From Synechococcus sp. CS-1331 (lineage in GTDB: Bacteria; Cyanobacteriota; Cyanobacteriia; PCC-6307; Cyanobiaceae): a stretch of DNA of 64,000 bases. The position numbers and the translations under genes are program-made. This document shows positions 18,735-28,651 of the stretch, in pieces (the stretch's first letter is position 1; each line of letters starts with the position of its first letter). The DNA is taken from the NCBI GenBank assembly GCA_025127975.1, contig JAHLYQ010000039.1, forward strand, positions 56,667-120,666. The letters run 5' to 3'. Under the pieces are notes generated by a model. That model searched no databases. It worked only from the letters and a program-made list of their open reading frames with translations, and was not told where the DNA came from.

Positions 18735-19954
18735 TCGCTGACGGCTGGTGTTCCACTCTGGCTGCGGCGCGCCAGGGCCGCATCCACCGCCTGCTGTTGG
18801 TCGCGGCGGGTGATCCAGTGGTGATAGGTGCGGGTGTGGATCGCCACCGAGTGGCCCATCATCCGGGCCGCCACCGTGTCCGGCAGGCCGATGTGGATCG
18901 TACGCACGGCCCAGGCGTGGCGGAGGTCGTAGGGGGTTATCGGCAGCTCGTAGCGGCGGAACTGTTCCGCCACCCTCCTGCCCACCTGTTGCAGGGTGGT
19001 GCGGCGCAGGTCGGTAGCCACCGGGGGCAGGGGGGGCTGGAGCGAGCCCAGTTGCTCCAGGCCGAAGTGCTCCACCCACTCCGGCTGGAAGGGCCACACC
19101 TGGTGTTCCCCGGTTTTGCTGGTGGGGAGAACCCGGATCACCCGGTCACCGCCAGAGGCCAGGGCCGAGAGGTCGGAGAAGAAGATCTCGTGGTTGCGCA
19201 GGCCGTAGGTGGCCATCAGGCCGTAGGCCAGGCGCCAGCAGGGATTGGGGATCTGGTCGACCAGGGCCAGGATCTGCTGATCGCCAGGCAGGCGGCGGAA
19301 CTGGGCTGCGTGCAGTCCGTAGCCAGCCGCCCTGATGGTCCAGTCCTCCGGCAGCTCCAGCCCGTTATGGCGGGCCAGGGCAGCCAGGGCGGTTCCGCAC
19401 TGTTGACGACTGCGGCTGGTGGGGGCGTAGCTCTCGAGCACCCTCTCCAGCAGCGGCAGTCCCAGGGGCAAGCCGTGTTCGGTGGCGATCGCCAGCAGCC
19501 GCCGCAGGTAGGGGCGGTAGGCACTGCTCCAGGTGGTGCGGCAGCCGGCGGGGTTGCGACGGCGGCGGGGATCGCCAAAAAAAGCGGCCTCAAATCCCTC
19601 CAGGCCCAGGGGATCCCCGCTGGGTTGGACCGGCCCTGCTGGGGCCAGGCCCCCCCACTGGGACCAGTCAAAACGCCCCTGTCTCTGCTGGCGCAGCACC
19701 TCCTTGAGGCGTTCCTTGGCCCGCTCCAATCCCGTGCCATCGGCATGGAGGCCGAGGCTGATTCGCTGCATCCGGTGCCGCCCCGACCCCCTGCGACAGG
19801 GCAGGGGCCCGCGCAGCCCTAGGCGCAGGCCGCGTAGCTCCAGGCGCAGGGACACCCCGGCACGGGCCAGTTGGTCGTTCTCCTGGGCCAACCGGTCCAG
19901 AAGGTCCGACCGGTCCAGAAGGGCCAAATCTGGTGCTGCAGCACCGCTTGCCAT
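18728..19954 (-). CDS. Tyrosine recombinase/phage-integrase-family protein
   Basis: A 408-residue protein with a C-terminal catalytic domain. Visible catalytic residues are the first Arg in YGLRNHEI, His-x2-Arg-type DLRHAWAVR, the later His in MMGHSVAIHTRTYHHW, and Tyr in RTYHHW. The N-terminal ~180 residues contain a helical DNA-binding region (ERAKERLKEVLRQQRQGRFDW). The ATG at 19954 gives MASGAAAPDL. No attachment sites or other mobile genes were seen next to it, and it sits between cobO and hemH with normal GC, which suggests a resident chromosomal gene rather than a recent insertion. Its substrate site is unknown. Confidence 0.82.
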   Translation of the reverse strand: MASGAAAPDLALLDRSDLLDRLAQENDQLARAGVSLRLELRGLRLGLRGPLPCRRGSGRHRMQRISLGLHADGTGLERAKERLKEVLRQQRQGRFDWSQWGGLAPAGPVQPSGDPLGLEGFEAAFFGDPRRRRNPAGCRTTWSSAYRPYLRRLLAIATEHGLPLGLPLLERVLESYAPTSRSRQQCGTALAALARHNGLELPEDWTIRAAGYGLHAAQFRRLPGDQQILALVDQIPNPCWRLAYGLMATYGLRNHEIFFSDLSALASGGDRVIRVLPTSKTGEHQVWPFQPEWVEHFGLEQLGSLQPPLPPVATDLRRTTLQQVGRRVAEQFRRYELPITPYDLRHAWAVRTIHIGLPDTVAARMMGHSVAIHTRTYHHWITRRDQQQAVDAALARRSQSGTPAVSDP

Positions 19955-20056
19955 CGATCCTGTCCGGGCTCCGACCTTATCGATCCAGCGCGGATGCGGC
20001 CAGGGGAGTTGCTGCAGGGCTACGCTCAACCTCTCTGAGCCGGGCGGAAAGAAGGC

Positions 20057-21232
20057 ATGGCCAAGGTTGGCGTGCTGCTGCTGAACCTCGGTGGGCCGGA
20101 GCGGATCCAGGATGTGGGCCCATTTTTATACAATCTATTTTCGGATCCGGAGATCATCCGGCTGCCCAACCCTGCCCTGCAGAAGCCCCTGGCCTGGTTG
20201 ATCAGCAGTCTGCGGGCCGGTAAATCCCAGGAGGCCTACCGCTCCATTGGCGGCGGTTCGCCGCTGCGGCGCATCACCGAGCAGCAGGCCCGGGAACTCC
20301 AGAGCGAGCTGCGCTCCCGGGGGATTGAGGCCACCAGTTATGTGGCCATGCGCTATTGGCATCCCTTCACCGAGTCGGCGGTGGGCGACATCAAGGCGGA
20401 CGGGGTGGAGGAGGTGGTGGTGCTGCCCCTCTATCCCCACTTCTCGATCAGCACCAGTGGCTCCAGCTTCCGCGAGCTGCAGCGCTTGCGCCAGGCCGAC
20501 TCGGGCTTCTCGCGGCTGCCGATCCGTTGTATTCGCAGTTACTACGACGATCCCGGCTACATCGGCGCCATGGCCGGCCTGATTGCCCGGGAAATTCAGG
20601 CCTGTCCGGAGCCGGCCCAGGCCCACGTGTTCTTCAGTGCCCACGGGGTGCCCAAGAGCTACGTGGAAGAGGCCGGCGATCCCTATCAACGGGAGATTGA
20701 GGCCTGCGCCGGGCTGATCATCGAGCGGCTGGAGCGGGACCTGGGCCATGCCAATCCCTTCACCCTGGCCTACCAGAGCCGGGTGGGTCCGGTGGAGTGG
20801 CTCAAGCCCTACACCGATGAGGCCCTGCAGGCACTAGGTGCCGACGGGGTGAAGGATCTGGTGGTGGTGCCGATCAGCTTTGTGAGCGAACACATCGAAA
20901 CCCTCGAGGAAATCGATATCGAATACCGGGAAATCGCCACTGAAGCGGGCATCACCAATTTCCGTCGCGTGGCGGCCCTTGACACCACGCCTGCCTTCAT
21001 CAAGGGCCTGGCCGACCTGGTGCAGCATGCCCTGGAGGGTCCCGAGGTGAACCTCGATCAGGCCGCCGAGTTGCCCACCAAGGTGAAGCTCTATCCCCAG
21101 GACAAGTGGGCCTGGGGCTGGAACAACAGCTCCGAGGTGTGGAACGGGCGCTTGGCGATGGTCGGTTTTTCCGCTTTTCTGTTGGAACTGATCAGTGGGC
21201 GGGGACCGCTCCATGCCCTCGGGCTTCTCTGA
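20057..21232 (+). CDS. hemH: Ferrochelatase with C-terminal HLIP-type helix
   Basis: Inserts Fe2+ into protoporphyrin IX. Residues ~1-330 are the catalytic domain: [33 protein letters not shown] with the catalytic His, and [21 protein letters not shown]. Residues ~345-391 form a single transmembrane chlorophyll a/b-binding-like helix with the ExxNGRxAM-x-GF motif ([12 protein letters not shown]). This tail is typical of cyanobacterial and plant type II ferrochelatase and may bind pigment or mediate dimerisation at the thylakoid. Confidence 0.96.
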   Translation: MAKVGVLLLNLGGPERIQDVGPFLYNLFSDPEIIRLPNPALQKPLAWLISSLRAGKSQEAYRSIGGGSPLRRITEQQARELQSELRSRGIEATSYVAMRYWHPFTESAVGDIKADGVEEVVVLPLYPHFSISTSGSSFRELQRLRQADSGFSRLPIRCIRSYYDDPGYIGAMAGLIAREIQACPEPAQAHVFFSAHGVPKSYVEEAGDPYQREIEACAGLIIERLERDLGHANPFTLAYQSRVGPVEWLKPYTDEALQALGADGVKDLVVVPISFVSEHIETLEEIDIEYREIATEAGITNFRRVAALDTTPAFIKGLADLVQHALEGPEVNLDQAAELPTKVKLYPQDKWAWGWNNSSEVWNGRLAMVGFSAFLLELISGRGPLHALGLL

Positions 21233-21854
21233 GCAGCGTCGGCGGCGCAGGGCCCTCGCTGGCTTGGTTCCCAGCTTGTTGGCTGCTTCTAGCTTGATGG
21301 CTTTTACAGGCGTGTTGCTGGCGCCGCAGCTGAGCCAGGCCCAGAGCCGTTGGGGGATGGGTGTCTTTCCCGTCACCAGCTTCCTGGCCTACACCAGCCA
21401 TTTCGGCACCCGTACCGGTCCCTGGGGTCGGCTCGAACCCCACTACGGCCTCGACATCGCCGCCCCGTTGGGTTCACCGATTCGCAATTGGTGGGCTGGC
21501 GTCGTGCAGTCCGTCATCAATGACGGAGCCTGTGGCGTCGGCCTGGTGATCCGATCCGGGAACTACGAGCACATCTACTGCCACCTGGCCGGGCGGGTGG
21601 CAGGGGGCACCTACCGCAGCGGCCCGGTGGCCCTGGCCCCTGGACAGGTGCTGGGTACCGGTCAGCTGATCGGACATGTGGGCATGAGTGGTCGCACCAC
21701 GGGCCCCCACCTGCACTGGGGCATGCGCCATCGCGGCCGCTGGCTTGACCCGGCCCTGATCCTGCGGGCGATGGCCGCTGCACGGAACTCGCAAAAAGTT
21801 CGCTCTTCTGCCCCAAAAGCTCCACCAGCAACTAGGGTTGCGGTTGCTCGTTAA
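21213..21854 (+). CDS. Secreted M23-family (LytM) peptidase
   Basis: A 213-residue protein with a signal peptide (basic start RRRRRALAG, hydrophobic core, cleavage near LSQAQS). The LytM zinc site has HYGLDIAAP (H-x3-D) and GPHLHWGM (H-x-H). Enzymes of this family cut peptidoglycan cross-bridges. The C-terminal tail is short and basic. The chosen ATG at 21213 overlaps the last 20 bp of hemH; an in-frame ATG also lies at 21195. Confidence 0.83.
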   Translation: MPSGFSEQRRRRRALAGLVPSLLAASSLMAFTGVLLAPQLSQAQSRWGMGVFPVTSFLAYTSHFGTRTGPWGRLEPHYGLDIAAPLGSPIRNWWAGVVQSVINDGACGVGLVIRSGNYEHIYCHLAGRVAGGTYRSGPVALAPGQVLGTGQLIGHVGMSGRTTGPHLHWGMRHRGRWLDPALILRAMAAARNSQKVRSSAPKAPPATRVAVAR

Positions 21855-21883
21855 CCCGCCAAGCTGATTGGCCTGTTGCAGCC

Positions 21884-23770
21884 GTGACGCTGACGCCCCT
21901 CCCCCCTGCGGCCCAGTCCGCCCCAGCCAGGTCAATAGGAGCCAGCACTGGCCAGCAGGCCAGCCCATCCCAATTGGTCAATGGCGGCTACGCCTTGATG
22001 GATGCCTTACACCTCCATGGGGTGGAGCACATCTTTGGCTATCCAGGCGGCGCCATCCTGCCCATCTATGACGAGCTGCATAAGGCAGAAGCCCGCGGCT
22101 GGTTGAAGCACATCCTGGTGCGCCATGAGCAGGGCGGCACCCATGCCGCCGATGCCTATGCCCGCGCAACAGGCAAGGTGGGCGTGTGCTTCGGCACCTC
22201 TGGCCCCGGCGCCACCAACCTGGTCACCGGGATCGCCACCGCCCAGATGGACTCGGTGCCGATGGTGGTGATCACCGGGCAGGTGCCGCGGGCCTCGATT
22301 GGCACCGACGCCTTCCAGGAAACTGACATCTTTGGCATCACCCTGCCGATCGTGAAGCACTCCTGGGTGGTGCGCGATCCCAGGGACATCGGCCGGATTG
22401 TGGCCGAGGCCTTTTTGATCGCTGCCACGGGCCGACCGGGTCCGGTGCTGATCGATGTGCCCAAGGATGTGGGGATTGAGGAGTTCCACTACACCCCTGT
22501 GGCGCCCGGGACGGCAATTCCGGCTGGCTTCAGGTTGCCCCCCGAACCCGATCCCGAGGCAGTCGCCGCTTCCCTGGCCCTGATTCGCCAGGCTCGCCGG
22601 CCCCTGCTCTACGTGGGTGGTGGGGCGATCAGCAGCGGCGCCCACGCCGCCGTGAAGCAGCTGGCGGAGCGTTTCCGCTTGCCCGTCACCACCACCTTGA
22701 TGGGCAAGGGAGCCTTTGACGAGAAGCACCCCCAGTCGGTGGGCATGCTCGGCATGCATGGCACCGCCTACGCCAATTTCGCAGTCACCGAGTGCGACCT
22801 GCTGATCGCCACCGGTGCCCGCTTCGACGACCGGGTCACTGGACGGCTGGACGGTTTCGCCCCCCGGGCCCTGGTGATCCACATCGATATCGACGCGGCT
22901 GAGATGGGCAAGACGCGCCTGCCGGACGTGGCTTTGGTGGCCGATGTGCAGGCCGCCCTCGCTGCCCTTCTGGCCGCCTCTGCCCAGGACAGCTCGGAGG
23001 GTCGCACCGAGGCCTGGTTGCAGCGCATCGACAGCTGGAAGCAGAACTATCCCCTGGTGGTGCCCGCCCCCGAGGGCGAGATCGCCCCCCAGGAGGTGAT
23101 GGTGGCCCTGCAAGAGCTGGCACCCGATGCCTTCTACACCACCGATGTGGGCCAACACCAGATGTGGGCTGCCCAGTTTCTACACAATGGCCCGAGGCGC
23201 TGGATCAGCTCGGCTGGCTTGGGCACCATGGGCTTCGGCATGCCCGCAGCCATGGGCGTGCAGACCGCCTTCCCGAATGAACAGGTGATCTGCGTCGCCG
23301 GCGACGCCAGCATCCTGATGAATATCCAGGAACTGGGCACCCTCAGCCAATACAACCTGCCGGTGAAGGTGGTGGTGATCAACAACGGCTGGCAGGGCAT
23401 GGTGCGCCAGTGGCAGGAGAGCTTTTACGGGGAGCGCTATTCCGCCTCCGAGATGACCGGTGGCATGCCCGACTTTGCGGCCCTGGCGGAGTCCTTCGGG
23501 GTGCGGGGAGTCTGCATTAAGGAGCGTTCCAGACTGCGCCAGCAGCTGCAGGAGGCCTTTGACCACCCCGGACCTGCCTTCATCGACGTGAAGGTGCGCC
23601 GCAATGAAAACTGCTACCCGATGGTGCCACCGGGGGCCAGCAATGCCCAGATGGTGGGTCTGCCCAGCCATCCAGAGCTGGCGATCGACACCAGTCGGCA
23701 CTGCCACGCCTGCGGCAGCACCACCGAAAGTGCCCACCTGTTCTGCCCCAGCTGCGGTGCCAAGTTGTGA
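21884..23770 (+). CDS. ilvB: Acetolactate synthase large subunit with a zinc-ribbon-like tail
   Basis: A thiamine-diphosphate enzyme for branched-chain amino acids that condenses two pyruvates to acetolactate. [13 protein letters not shown] and the Glu-containing [15 protein letters not shown] are at the N-terminal domain. [14 protein letters not shown]...NNGWQGMV is the ThDP/Mg site. Start GTG 21884. The protein is 628 residues, longer than the usual ~570-590, and ends with a Cys-x2-Cys...Cys-x2-Cys segment ([10 protein letters not shown] and FCPSCGAKL) that looks like a small zinc ribbon. The following gene starts at its stop codon. Confidence 0.93.
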   Translation: MTLTPLPPAAQSAPARSIGASTGQQASPSQLVNGGYALMDALHLHGVEHIFGYPGGAILPIYDELHKAEARGWLKHILVRHEQGGTHAADAYARATGKVGVCFGTSGPGATNLVTGIATAQMDSVPMVVITGQVPRASIGTDAFQETDIFGITLPIVKHSWVVRDPRDIGRIVAEAFLIAATGRPGPVLIDVPKDVGIEEFHYTPVAPGTAIPAGFRLPPEPDPEAVAASLALIRQARRPLLYVGGGAISSGAHAAVKQLAERFRLPVTTTLMGKGAFDEKHPQSVGMLGMHGTAYANFAVTECDLLIATGARFDDRVTGRLDGFAPRALVIHIDIDAAEMGKTRLPDVALVADVQAALAALLAASAQDSSEGRTEAWLQRIDSWKQNYPLVVPAPEGEIAPQEVMVALQELAPDAFYTTDVGQHQMWAAQFLHNGPRRWISSAGLGTMGFGMPAAMGVQTAFPNEQVICVAGDASILMNIQELGTLSQYNLPVKVVVINNGWQGMVRQWQESFYGERYSASEMTGGMPDFAALAESFGVRGVCIKERSRLRQQLQEAFDHPGPAFIDVKVRRNENCYPMVPPGASNAQMVGLPSHPELAIDTSRHCHACGSTTESAHLFCPSCGAKL

Positions 23771-24123
23771 TGGCTCTTGCCGCCCTGCTGGTGGCTCTGC
23801 TGATCTGGCCCGCCGGCGTAGGTGCGGCGGAAATACTGCAGGTTCGGGGCGGCAGTCTGCTCCAGCTCGGGGATCAAAATCGCAGTTATACGGTTCAGCT
23901 GGCCTGCATCACTGTGTCGGCTGACCACGAGATCGAGGCGATTGCCTGGCTGCGCCAGGCCGCACCTCGGCGCACCAAGGTAAATCTGCGTCCTATGGGC
24001 CAGGACCAGGGCGTGCTGCTGGCCCGGGTTCAGCCCCTGGCCGCGGCCACCGACCTAGGCAGCGGCCTGCTCGCGGCCGGCTTGGCCGAGCCGCGAGCAG
24101 GATCTGGTGATGCCTGCCCATGA
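23770..24123 (+). CDS. Small exported protein resembling a degenerate staphylococcal-nuclease (SNase) fold
   Basis: A 117-residue protein with a signal peptide ending near GVGAAEI. The remaining ~95 residues read like the SNase beta-barrel: VQLACITVSADHEIEAIAWL, then VNLRPMGQDQGVLLARV and LLAAGLAEPR. The Arg/Glu catalytic set of active nucleases is not visible, so catalysis is doubtful. The ATG shares one base with the ilvB stop, and the 3' end overlaps the next gene by 4 bp, making a three-gene coupled unit. Confidence 0.65.
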   Translation: MALAALLVALLIWPAGVGAAEILQVRGGSLLQLGDQNRSYTVQLACITVSADHEIEAIAWLRQAAPRRTKVNLRPMGQDQGVLLARVQPLAAATDLGSGLLAAGLAEPRAGSGDACP

Positions 24124-24326
24124 GCCTGAACCGCACGGCCAAGGGCATCGTGCTTGTGCCCTCCCTCCTGCTGGGAGGGGCCTTTCTGGCAGCGGGGGTC
24201 TGGAGTGATGGGCCAGCAGCCAGCAACAGGATGCTGGCCCTAACCCTCGGGGGCGTGCTGATGGGAGTCGGTCTGCTTGCCCAGCTGTTGCCCGAGGCTG
24301 ACCCCGAGCCAGGCGATCACGACTGA
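24120..24326 (+). CDS. Small two-helix membrane protein (DUF3188-like)
   Basis: A 68-residue protein with two hydrophobic segments, VLVPSLLLGGAFLAAGVW and MLALTLGGVLMGVGLLAQLL, joined by a short loop and followed by an acidic tail. This matches my memory of the DUF3188 family of picocyanobacteria, which has no known role. ATGA overlap with the preceding gene suggests translational coupling. Confidence 0.72.
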   Translation: MSLNRTAKGIVLVPSLLLGGAFLAAGVWSDGPAASNRMLALTLGGVLMGVGLLAQLLPEADPEPGDHD

Positions 24327-24338
24327 GGGGGCGAGCGC

Positions 24339-24770
24339 CTATTTCTTCGGTTGCTGCTTGTTGGCCTGGGCAGTGAACTGGGCGATCACCTCATCGACAA
24401 ATTTTTTGTCGGCAGCTGTGATCTTGGCGTAGCAGCCCTGCTTTACCCGGCCGACGATCTGCACGATCGTGCCGTTGACGATCTGGGAGGCTTCGAGTTT
24501 GCCGGTTCCGGCAATCTCGCTGCCATGCACGGAGCTCACCACGTAGGTGATGGCCTTTGCGTTGGAAATGACCCCGTTCTGCACCGGCAGCTTCTGTTCC
24601 ACCGCCAGTTCGCAGACGTTGACAGCTGCCGCCAGGGCCAGGTCGTTCATCGTTTCAATTGACACTGGCTTGGTCGCAGCCGCTGCCGATTGGGCCAGGG
24701 CAGGTGCGCCAAGCAGGGCTGTTGCGCCAAGGGTGGAAGCAGCGATCCAAGCCAGGGATAAGCGGGTCAC
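24339..24770 (-). CDS. Conserved secreted protein, unknown function
   Basis: A 143-residue protein with a clear signal peptide (TRLSLAWIAASTLGATALLG, cleavage near ALAQSA). The mature part has two Cys (NVCELAV and KQGCYAK) that could form a disulfide, and a Lys/Gln-rich end. I recognise a conserved picocyanobacterial family, sometimes given a cAMP-phosphodiesterase name in databases, but I see no phosphodiesterase motif and do not adopt that name. It is divergent from ppsA. Confidence 0.7.
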   Translation of the reverse strand: MTRLSLAWIAASTLGATALLGAPALAQSAAAATKPVSIETMNDLALAAAVNVCELAVEQKLPVQNGVISNAKAITYVVSSVHGSEIAGTGKLEASQIVNGTIVQIVGRVKQGCYAKITAADKKFVDEVIAQFTAQANKQQPKK

Positions 24771-24874
24771 AAAAAGCGCTGCGAAGCAAAATTGTCAAAC
24801 CCACTCTCGCACCTGTTTCGGCTGCCTGGCAGGGGGGGGCAGGCGCCAGAGTTGGGTTTGGCTGCCCTGGTCGC

Positions 24875-27295
24875 ATGTTTTCTGCTGAAACCCTGGTGCT
24901 GCCCTTCAACCAGGTGGGCATCGAGGCCATAGCCGCGGTGGGTGGCAAGAACGCCTCCCTCGGGGAGATGATCCGGGAGCTGGCAGAGCAGGGCGTGCGG
25001 GTGCCGGGGGGCTTTGCCACTACGGCAGGTGCCTACCGCCACCTGCTGCGCACCAATGGCCTCGACGGTCCGCTGCGGGCCCTGCTGGCGGGGCTTGATA
25101 CAGAAGACCTCGCCGCTTTGCAGGCCGCTGGCAAGGCCGCCCGGGCCCTGCTGTTGAACGCCAGCCTTCCGGCCGATCTAAGCGCTGCAATCCTTGCTGC
25201 CTATCGAGAGCTGGCAACACCAGATGGCGTTTTGCCAGCGGTAGCAGTGCGCTCGAGCGCCACCGCTGAAGACCTGCCCGATGCCAGCTTCGCCGGCCAG
25301 CAGGAGACCTTCCTCAACATCCAGGGCGAGGCGGCCCTGCTTGAGGCCTGCCGCCGCTGTTACGCGTCGCTGTTCACCGATCGGGCCATCTCCTACCGCC
25401 AGCTCAATGGCTTCGATCACCTGGAGGTGGCCCTCTCGGTCGGCGTGCAGCGGATGGTGCGCTCCGACCTGGCCTGCGCTGGGGTGATGTTCAGCATCGA
25501 CACCGAAACCGGCTTCCGCGATGCGGTGCTGCTAACCGCCGCCTACGGCCTGGGTGAAAACGTCGTGCAGGGTGCGGTGAACCCCGATGAGCTGCTGATC
25601 TTCAAGCCCACGCTCGAGCAGGGCTTCGCGCCGATCCTCAGCAAGCGGCTGGGCAGCAAGGCGATCCGGATGGTGCACGGCGAGGCGGGCGTCGGCCTGG
25701 TCAACGAGGCGGTGCCCCAGGCCGAGCGCGACCGCTTTGCCCTCAGCGATGACGAGGCCCTCAACCTGGCCCGCTGGGCCTGCTGCATCGAGCGTCACTA
25801 CAGCGCCAAACGGGGCTCGCCTACGCCGATGGATATCGAGTGGGCAAAAGATGGCCTCACAGGCGAGCTGTTCATCCTCCAGGCCCGCCCGGAAACCGTG
25901 CAGTCGCGCCAGCAGCAGGCGGTGCTGCGCAGCTGGCACCTGGAGCCCCACCAGGCCGAAACCCTGGCGAGCGGCCGCGCCATCGGAGCCTCGGTGAGCA
26001 GCGGCGTAGCGCGGGTAATCCGCCATCCCGGCGAGATCGAGCGCTTTGAGAGCGGCGATCTGCTGATCACCGAGCGCACCGATCCCGACTGGGAGCCGAT
26101 TCTCAAGCGGGCCAGCGGGGTGGTCACCGACCAGGGCGGCCGCACCTGCCACGCGGCGATCATTGCCCGGGAGATGGGCATCACGGCCATCGTCGGCACC
26201 GGCGATGGCACCCAGCGCATCCAGGACGGCGACGCCATCACGATCAGCTGCTGCGAAGGTGATGTGGGCAGGGTGTACCGGGGCAACCTGCCGTTCAGCG
26301 TTACGGAGCAGGCCATTGGCGATCTGCCCGTCACCCGCACCCAAATCCTGATAAGTGTGGGCAATCCGGAGGAGGCCTTCAACCTGGCCGCCATCCCCTG
26401 CGACGGGGTGGGCCTGGCGCGGCTGGAGTTCATCATTGCCAACCACATCAAGGTGCATCCGCTGGCCCTGCTGGCCCCGGAGCGGCTGGCCGACCCCACC
26501 CAGCGGGCGGCCATCGCCCAGCTGACGGCCGGCCATGCCAGCCCCGCGGAGTATTACGTCGATCTGCTGGCCCAGGGGATGGCCCGCATTGCCGCGGCTT
26601 TTTATCCGCGGCCGGTGATCCTGCGCTTCTCCGATTTCAAGAGCAACGAATATGCCCGCCTGCTGGGGGGAGCTGCGTTTGAACCCAACGAGGAGAACCC
26701 AATGCTCGGCTGGCGGGGGGCTTCGCGCTACTACGCCCCGGCCTTCCGCCCTGCCTTCGCTCTGGAATGCCAGGCCCTCAAACGGGTGCGCGAGGGCATG
26801 GGCCTCAGCAATGTGATCCCGATGGTGCCCTTCTGCCGCACCCCCGAGGAAGGGGATCGGGTGTTGGCAGAAATGGCCCGCTCCGGCCTGGTGCGGGGTG
26901 AGAACGGTCTGGAGGTGTATGTGATGTGCGAGCTGCCCAGCAATGTGATCGCGGCAGAGGCGTTTGCCGAGCGCTTTGATGGCTTCTCGATCGGCTCCAA
27001 CGACCTCACCCAACTCACCCTGGGGCTGGATCGCGATTCAGCCTTGGTGGCTGAGTTGTTTGACGAGCGCCATCCGGCCGTGAAGGCGATGATTCGCCTG
27101 GCGATCCAAAGTGCCAAGCGCTGCGGCCGCAAGATCGGCATCTGCGGCCAGGCCCCCAGCGACTACCCCGACTTCGCCCGCTTCCTGGTGGAGGAGGGGA
27201 TTGATTCGATCAGCCTCAACCCCGACGCGGTGATCGCCACCCGGCTGGAGGTGGCCAGGATCGAGGCCAGCCTGGGGCGCTCCCCAGAGCCCTAG
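24875..27295 (+). CDS. ppsA: Phosphoenolpyruvate synthase (pyruvate, water dikinase)
   Basis: Makes PEP from pyruvate and ATP. The ATP-grasp N-terminal domain starts with [12 protein letters not shown] and contains [20 protein letters not shown]. The swivelling phosphohistidine domain has [15 protein letters not shown]. The C-terminal barrel has [14 protein letters not shown] and [13 protein letters not shown]. The ATG at 24875 fits the family N-terminus and gives 806 residues. The frame is open further upstream, but that part overlaps the promoter side of the divergent gene and is not conserved. Confidence 0.94.
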   Translation: MFSAETLVLPFNQVGIEAIAAVGGKNASLGEMIRELAEQGVRVPGGFATTAGAYRHLLRTNGLDGPLRALLAGLDTEDLAALQAAGKAARALLLNASLPADLSAAILAAYRELATPDGVLPAVAVRSSATAEDLPDASFAGQQETFLNIQGEAALLEACRRCYASLFTDRAISYRQLNGFDHLEVALSVGVQRMVRSDLACAGVMFSIDTETGFRDAVLLTAAYGLGENVVQGAVNPDELLIFKPTLEQGFAPILSKRLGSKAIRMVHGEAGVGLVNEAVPQAERDRFALSDDEALNLARWACCIERHYSAKRGSPTPMDIEWAKDGLTGELFILQARPETVQSRQQQAVLRSWHLEPHQAETLASGRAIGASVSSGVARVIRHPGEIERFESGDLLITERTDPDWEPILKRASGVVTDQGGRTCHAAIIAREMGITAIVGTGDGTQRIQDGDAITISCCEGDVGRVYRGNLPFSVTEQAIGDLPVTRTQILISVGNPEEAFNLAAIPCDGVGLARLEFIIANHIKVHPLALLAPERLADPTQRAAIAQLTAGHASPAEYYVDLLAQGMARIAAAFYPRPVILRFSDFKSNEYARLLGGAAFEPNEENPMLGWRGASRYYAPAFRPAFALECQALKRVREGMGLSNVIPMVPFCRTPEEGDRVLAEMARSGLVRGENGLEVYVMCELPSNVIAAEAFAERFDGFSIGSNDLTQLTLGLDRDSALVAELFDERHPAVKAMIRLAIQSAKRCGRKIGICGQAPSDYPDFARFLVEEGIDSISLNPDAVIATRLEVARIEASLGRSPEP

Positions 27296-27305
27296 CGGCT
27301 CTGGC

Positions 27306-28364
27306 TCAGCCGATCCTGCCCAGCAGCGGCCCCCGGCTGGGGCGGATCTGGGCCGGTAACTGCTGGCTGCGGATTGGCTGCAGGGTGGTCATGTTGAAGC
27401 TGGTGTAGACCGTGCGTCCGGCGCCATCACCCCTGGGCCAGAAGGCATCGATCAGGGTGAGGGTCTGCACCGGCGGCGTGTTGTCCTGGAGGCGCCGGCG
27501 TGGGCCGCTGCCCAGGGCTCCGAGGTGGAGCAGATCCAGTTGCCCCACCCGCCCGGGGAAGTAGGCGTGGTGGTGGCCACTGATGTAGGCGTGGGCTCCG
27601 GTGCGCTCCAGTAGCTGCCGCAGGGCGTCGCTCTGTTGCAGCACATTGCCGGGGGTGTCCCTTCCCTGTCCCACCGCATAGAGGGGCAGATGGCCCAGCA
27701 CCAGCCGCAGCCGGGCGGATTGCGCTGCCGGGCTGCTCAGCTGGCGCTCGGCCCAGGCCACCTGCTCGGCGGGCACGGTGGCTGAGGAGGCATCCCACAC
27801 CAGTAGGAAGAGGTCGTGCTGGCGCACGCTGTAGGCGAACGGGAAACTGCTGGCATCGACAAATTCCAGCCCCAGCGAATCCCGCTGGCCGCGCCAGTAG
27901 CGGCCGGCCTCCTGCCTGTCGAGTTCAAACACGTAGCGCCCGCCCGATCTGGCCGCCGAGGCATCGTGGTTGCCCATGGTGATCGCCACCGGCAATCCCG
28001 CCCGCCGCAAAGGTGCCAGCAGCTGGCGGTCGAAGGAGGCCCACATGGCACTGAGATGCACCTGGCTCAGCCCCTGCTTCTGGCCGGCGACCATGTCGCC
28101 GCCGCAGAGCACCAGATCGGGCTTCCAGGCGGGAATCAGCTGGACGGCCCGCAGCACCTCGGGCAGGTAGCTGGTGGAGCCGTAACTGCTGTTTAGATCA
28201 CTGATGGCCACCAGGCGCAGGTCGCCCCGGGGGGCTTGCAGCCGACTGGCATCGCCGGTGGCCGCCCGGGCGGGGATCTGGCCGGCCGCCACGGCCCCCA
28301 TGGTCAGACCGGCCAGTCCCAGGAAGCTTCGGCGGTTGAGCTGGGGGCCAGGCCACTGGTCCAT
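27306..28364 (-). CDS. Tat-exported calcineurin-like metallophosphoesterase
   Basis: A 352-residue protein with a twin-arginine signal (N-R-R-S-F-L-G-L at residues ~11-18) followed by a short hydrophobic segment, so it is exported folded. The metallophosphoesterase motifs are all present: AISDLNSSYG, VLCGGDMVAGQ, TMGNHDASAA, VLGHLPLYA and ISGHHHAYFPG. The first motif has Asn where D-x-H is usual, which may affect one metal. The substrate is unknown; exported relatives release phosphate from organic phosphates. Confidence 0.87.
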   Translation of the reverse strand: MDQWPGPQLNRRSFLGLAGLTMGAVAAGQIPARAATGDASRLQAPRGDLRLVAISDLNSSYGSTSYLPEVLRAVQLIPAWKPDLVLCGGDMVAGQKQGLSQVHLSAMWASFDRQLLAPLRRAGLPVAITMGNHDASAARSGGRYVFELDRQEAGRYWRGQRDSLGLEFVDASSFPFAYSVRQHDLFLLVWDASSATVPAEQVAWAERQLSSPAAQSARLRLVLGHLPLYAVGQGRDTPGNVLQQSDALRQLLERTGAHAYISGHHHAYFPGRVGQLDLLHLGALGSGPRRRLQDNTPPVQTLTLIDAFWPRGDGAGRTVYTSFNMTTLQPIRSQQLPAQIRPSRGPLLGRIG

Positions 28365-28651
28365 GCAGGGTTCAGTGGGCAGCGGTGCTGATCATGCCTA
28401 GCGCACCTGGGCGCTTCAGCCAGAGAGCCTCAAGAGCAGGCAGGCTTAAGAGCAGGGTGCCGTGGGCCGTGGCGCGCACCACGCAAAGAACAGCCAAACC
28501 GATGCATAGGGGGCAGTGGGTGATCCCCATGGAGGCGCCAGCGAATCACTTCCCACCCTGGCAGGCCGATGGGATTTCCGGCCATGGCCCGACGAGACTG
28601 CTGGAATAACGCCATCAAAGGCGCCCAATCCCCTGGGCGGGCCTCCAGGAG
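28365..28651. other. Intergenic interval between divergent genes
   Basis: About 290 bases between the phosphoesterase start and the FAD-dehydrogenase start. It contains a near-duplicate of the string ttaagagcagg/tcaagagcagg around 28428-28458 and no tRNA-like or protein-like structure I can support. It must hold the divergent promoters, but no convincing -10/-35 pair is visible. Confidence 0.45.

Noticed and set aside
18728-19954. Integrase as evidence of a prophage or genomic island
   Set aside because: Neighbours are housekeeping genes in normal order, no att-like repeats or phage genes were seen, and GC does not change.
24339-24770. cAMP phosphodiesterase annotation for the secreted protein
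   Set aside because: No metal-binding or phosphodiesterase motif is visible in the sequence; the name seems to be inherited.
25532-27013. A 493-codon open frame antisense to ppsA
   Set aside because: Shadow frame of a well-conserved enzyme; no motif and no plausible start signal.
28365-28651. tRNA or small RNA gene in the gap
   Set aside because: No cloverleaf-like arms or CCA end were found on either strand.
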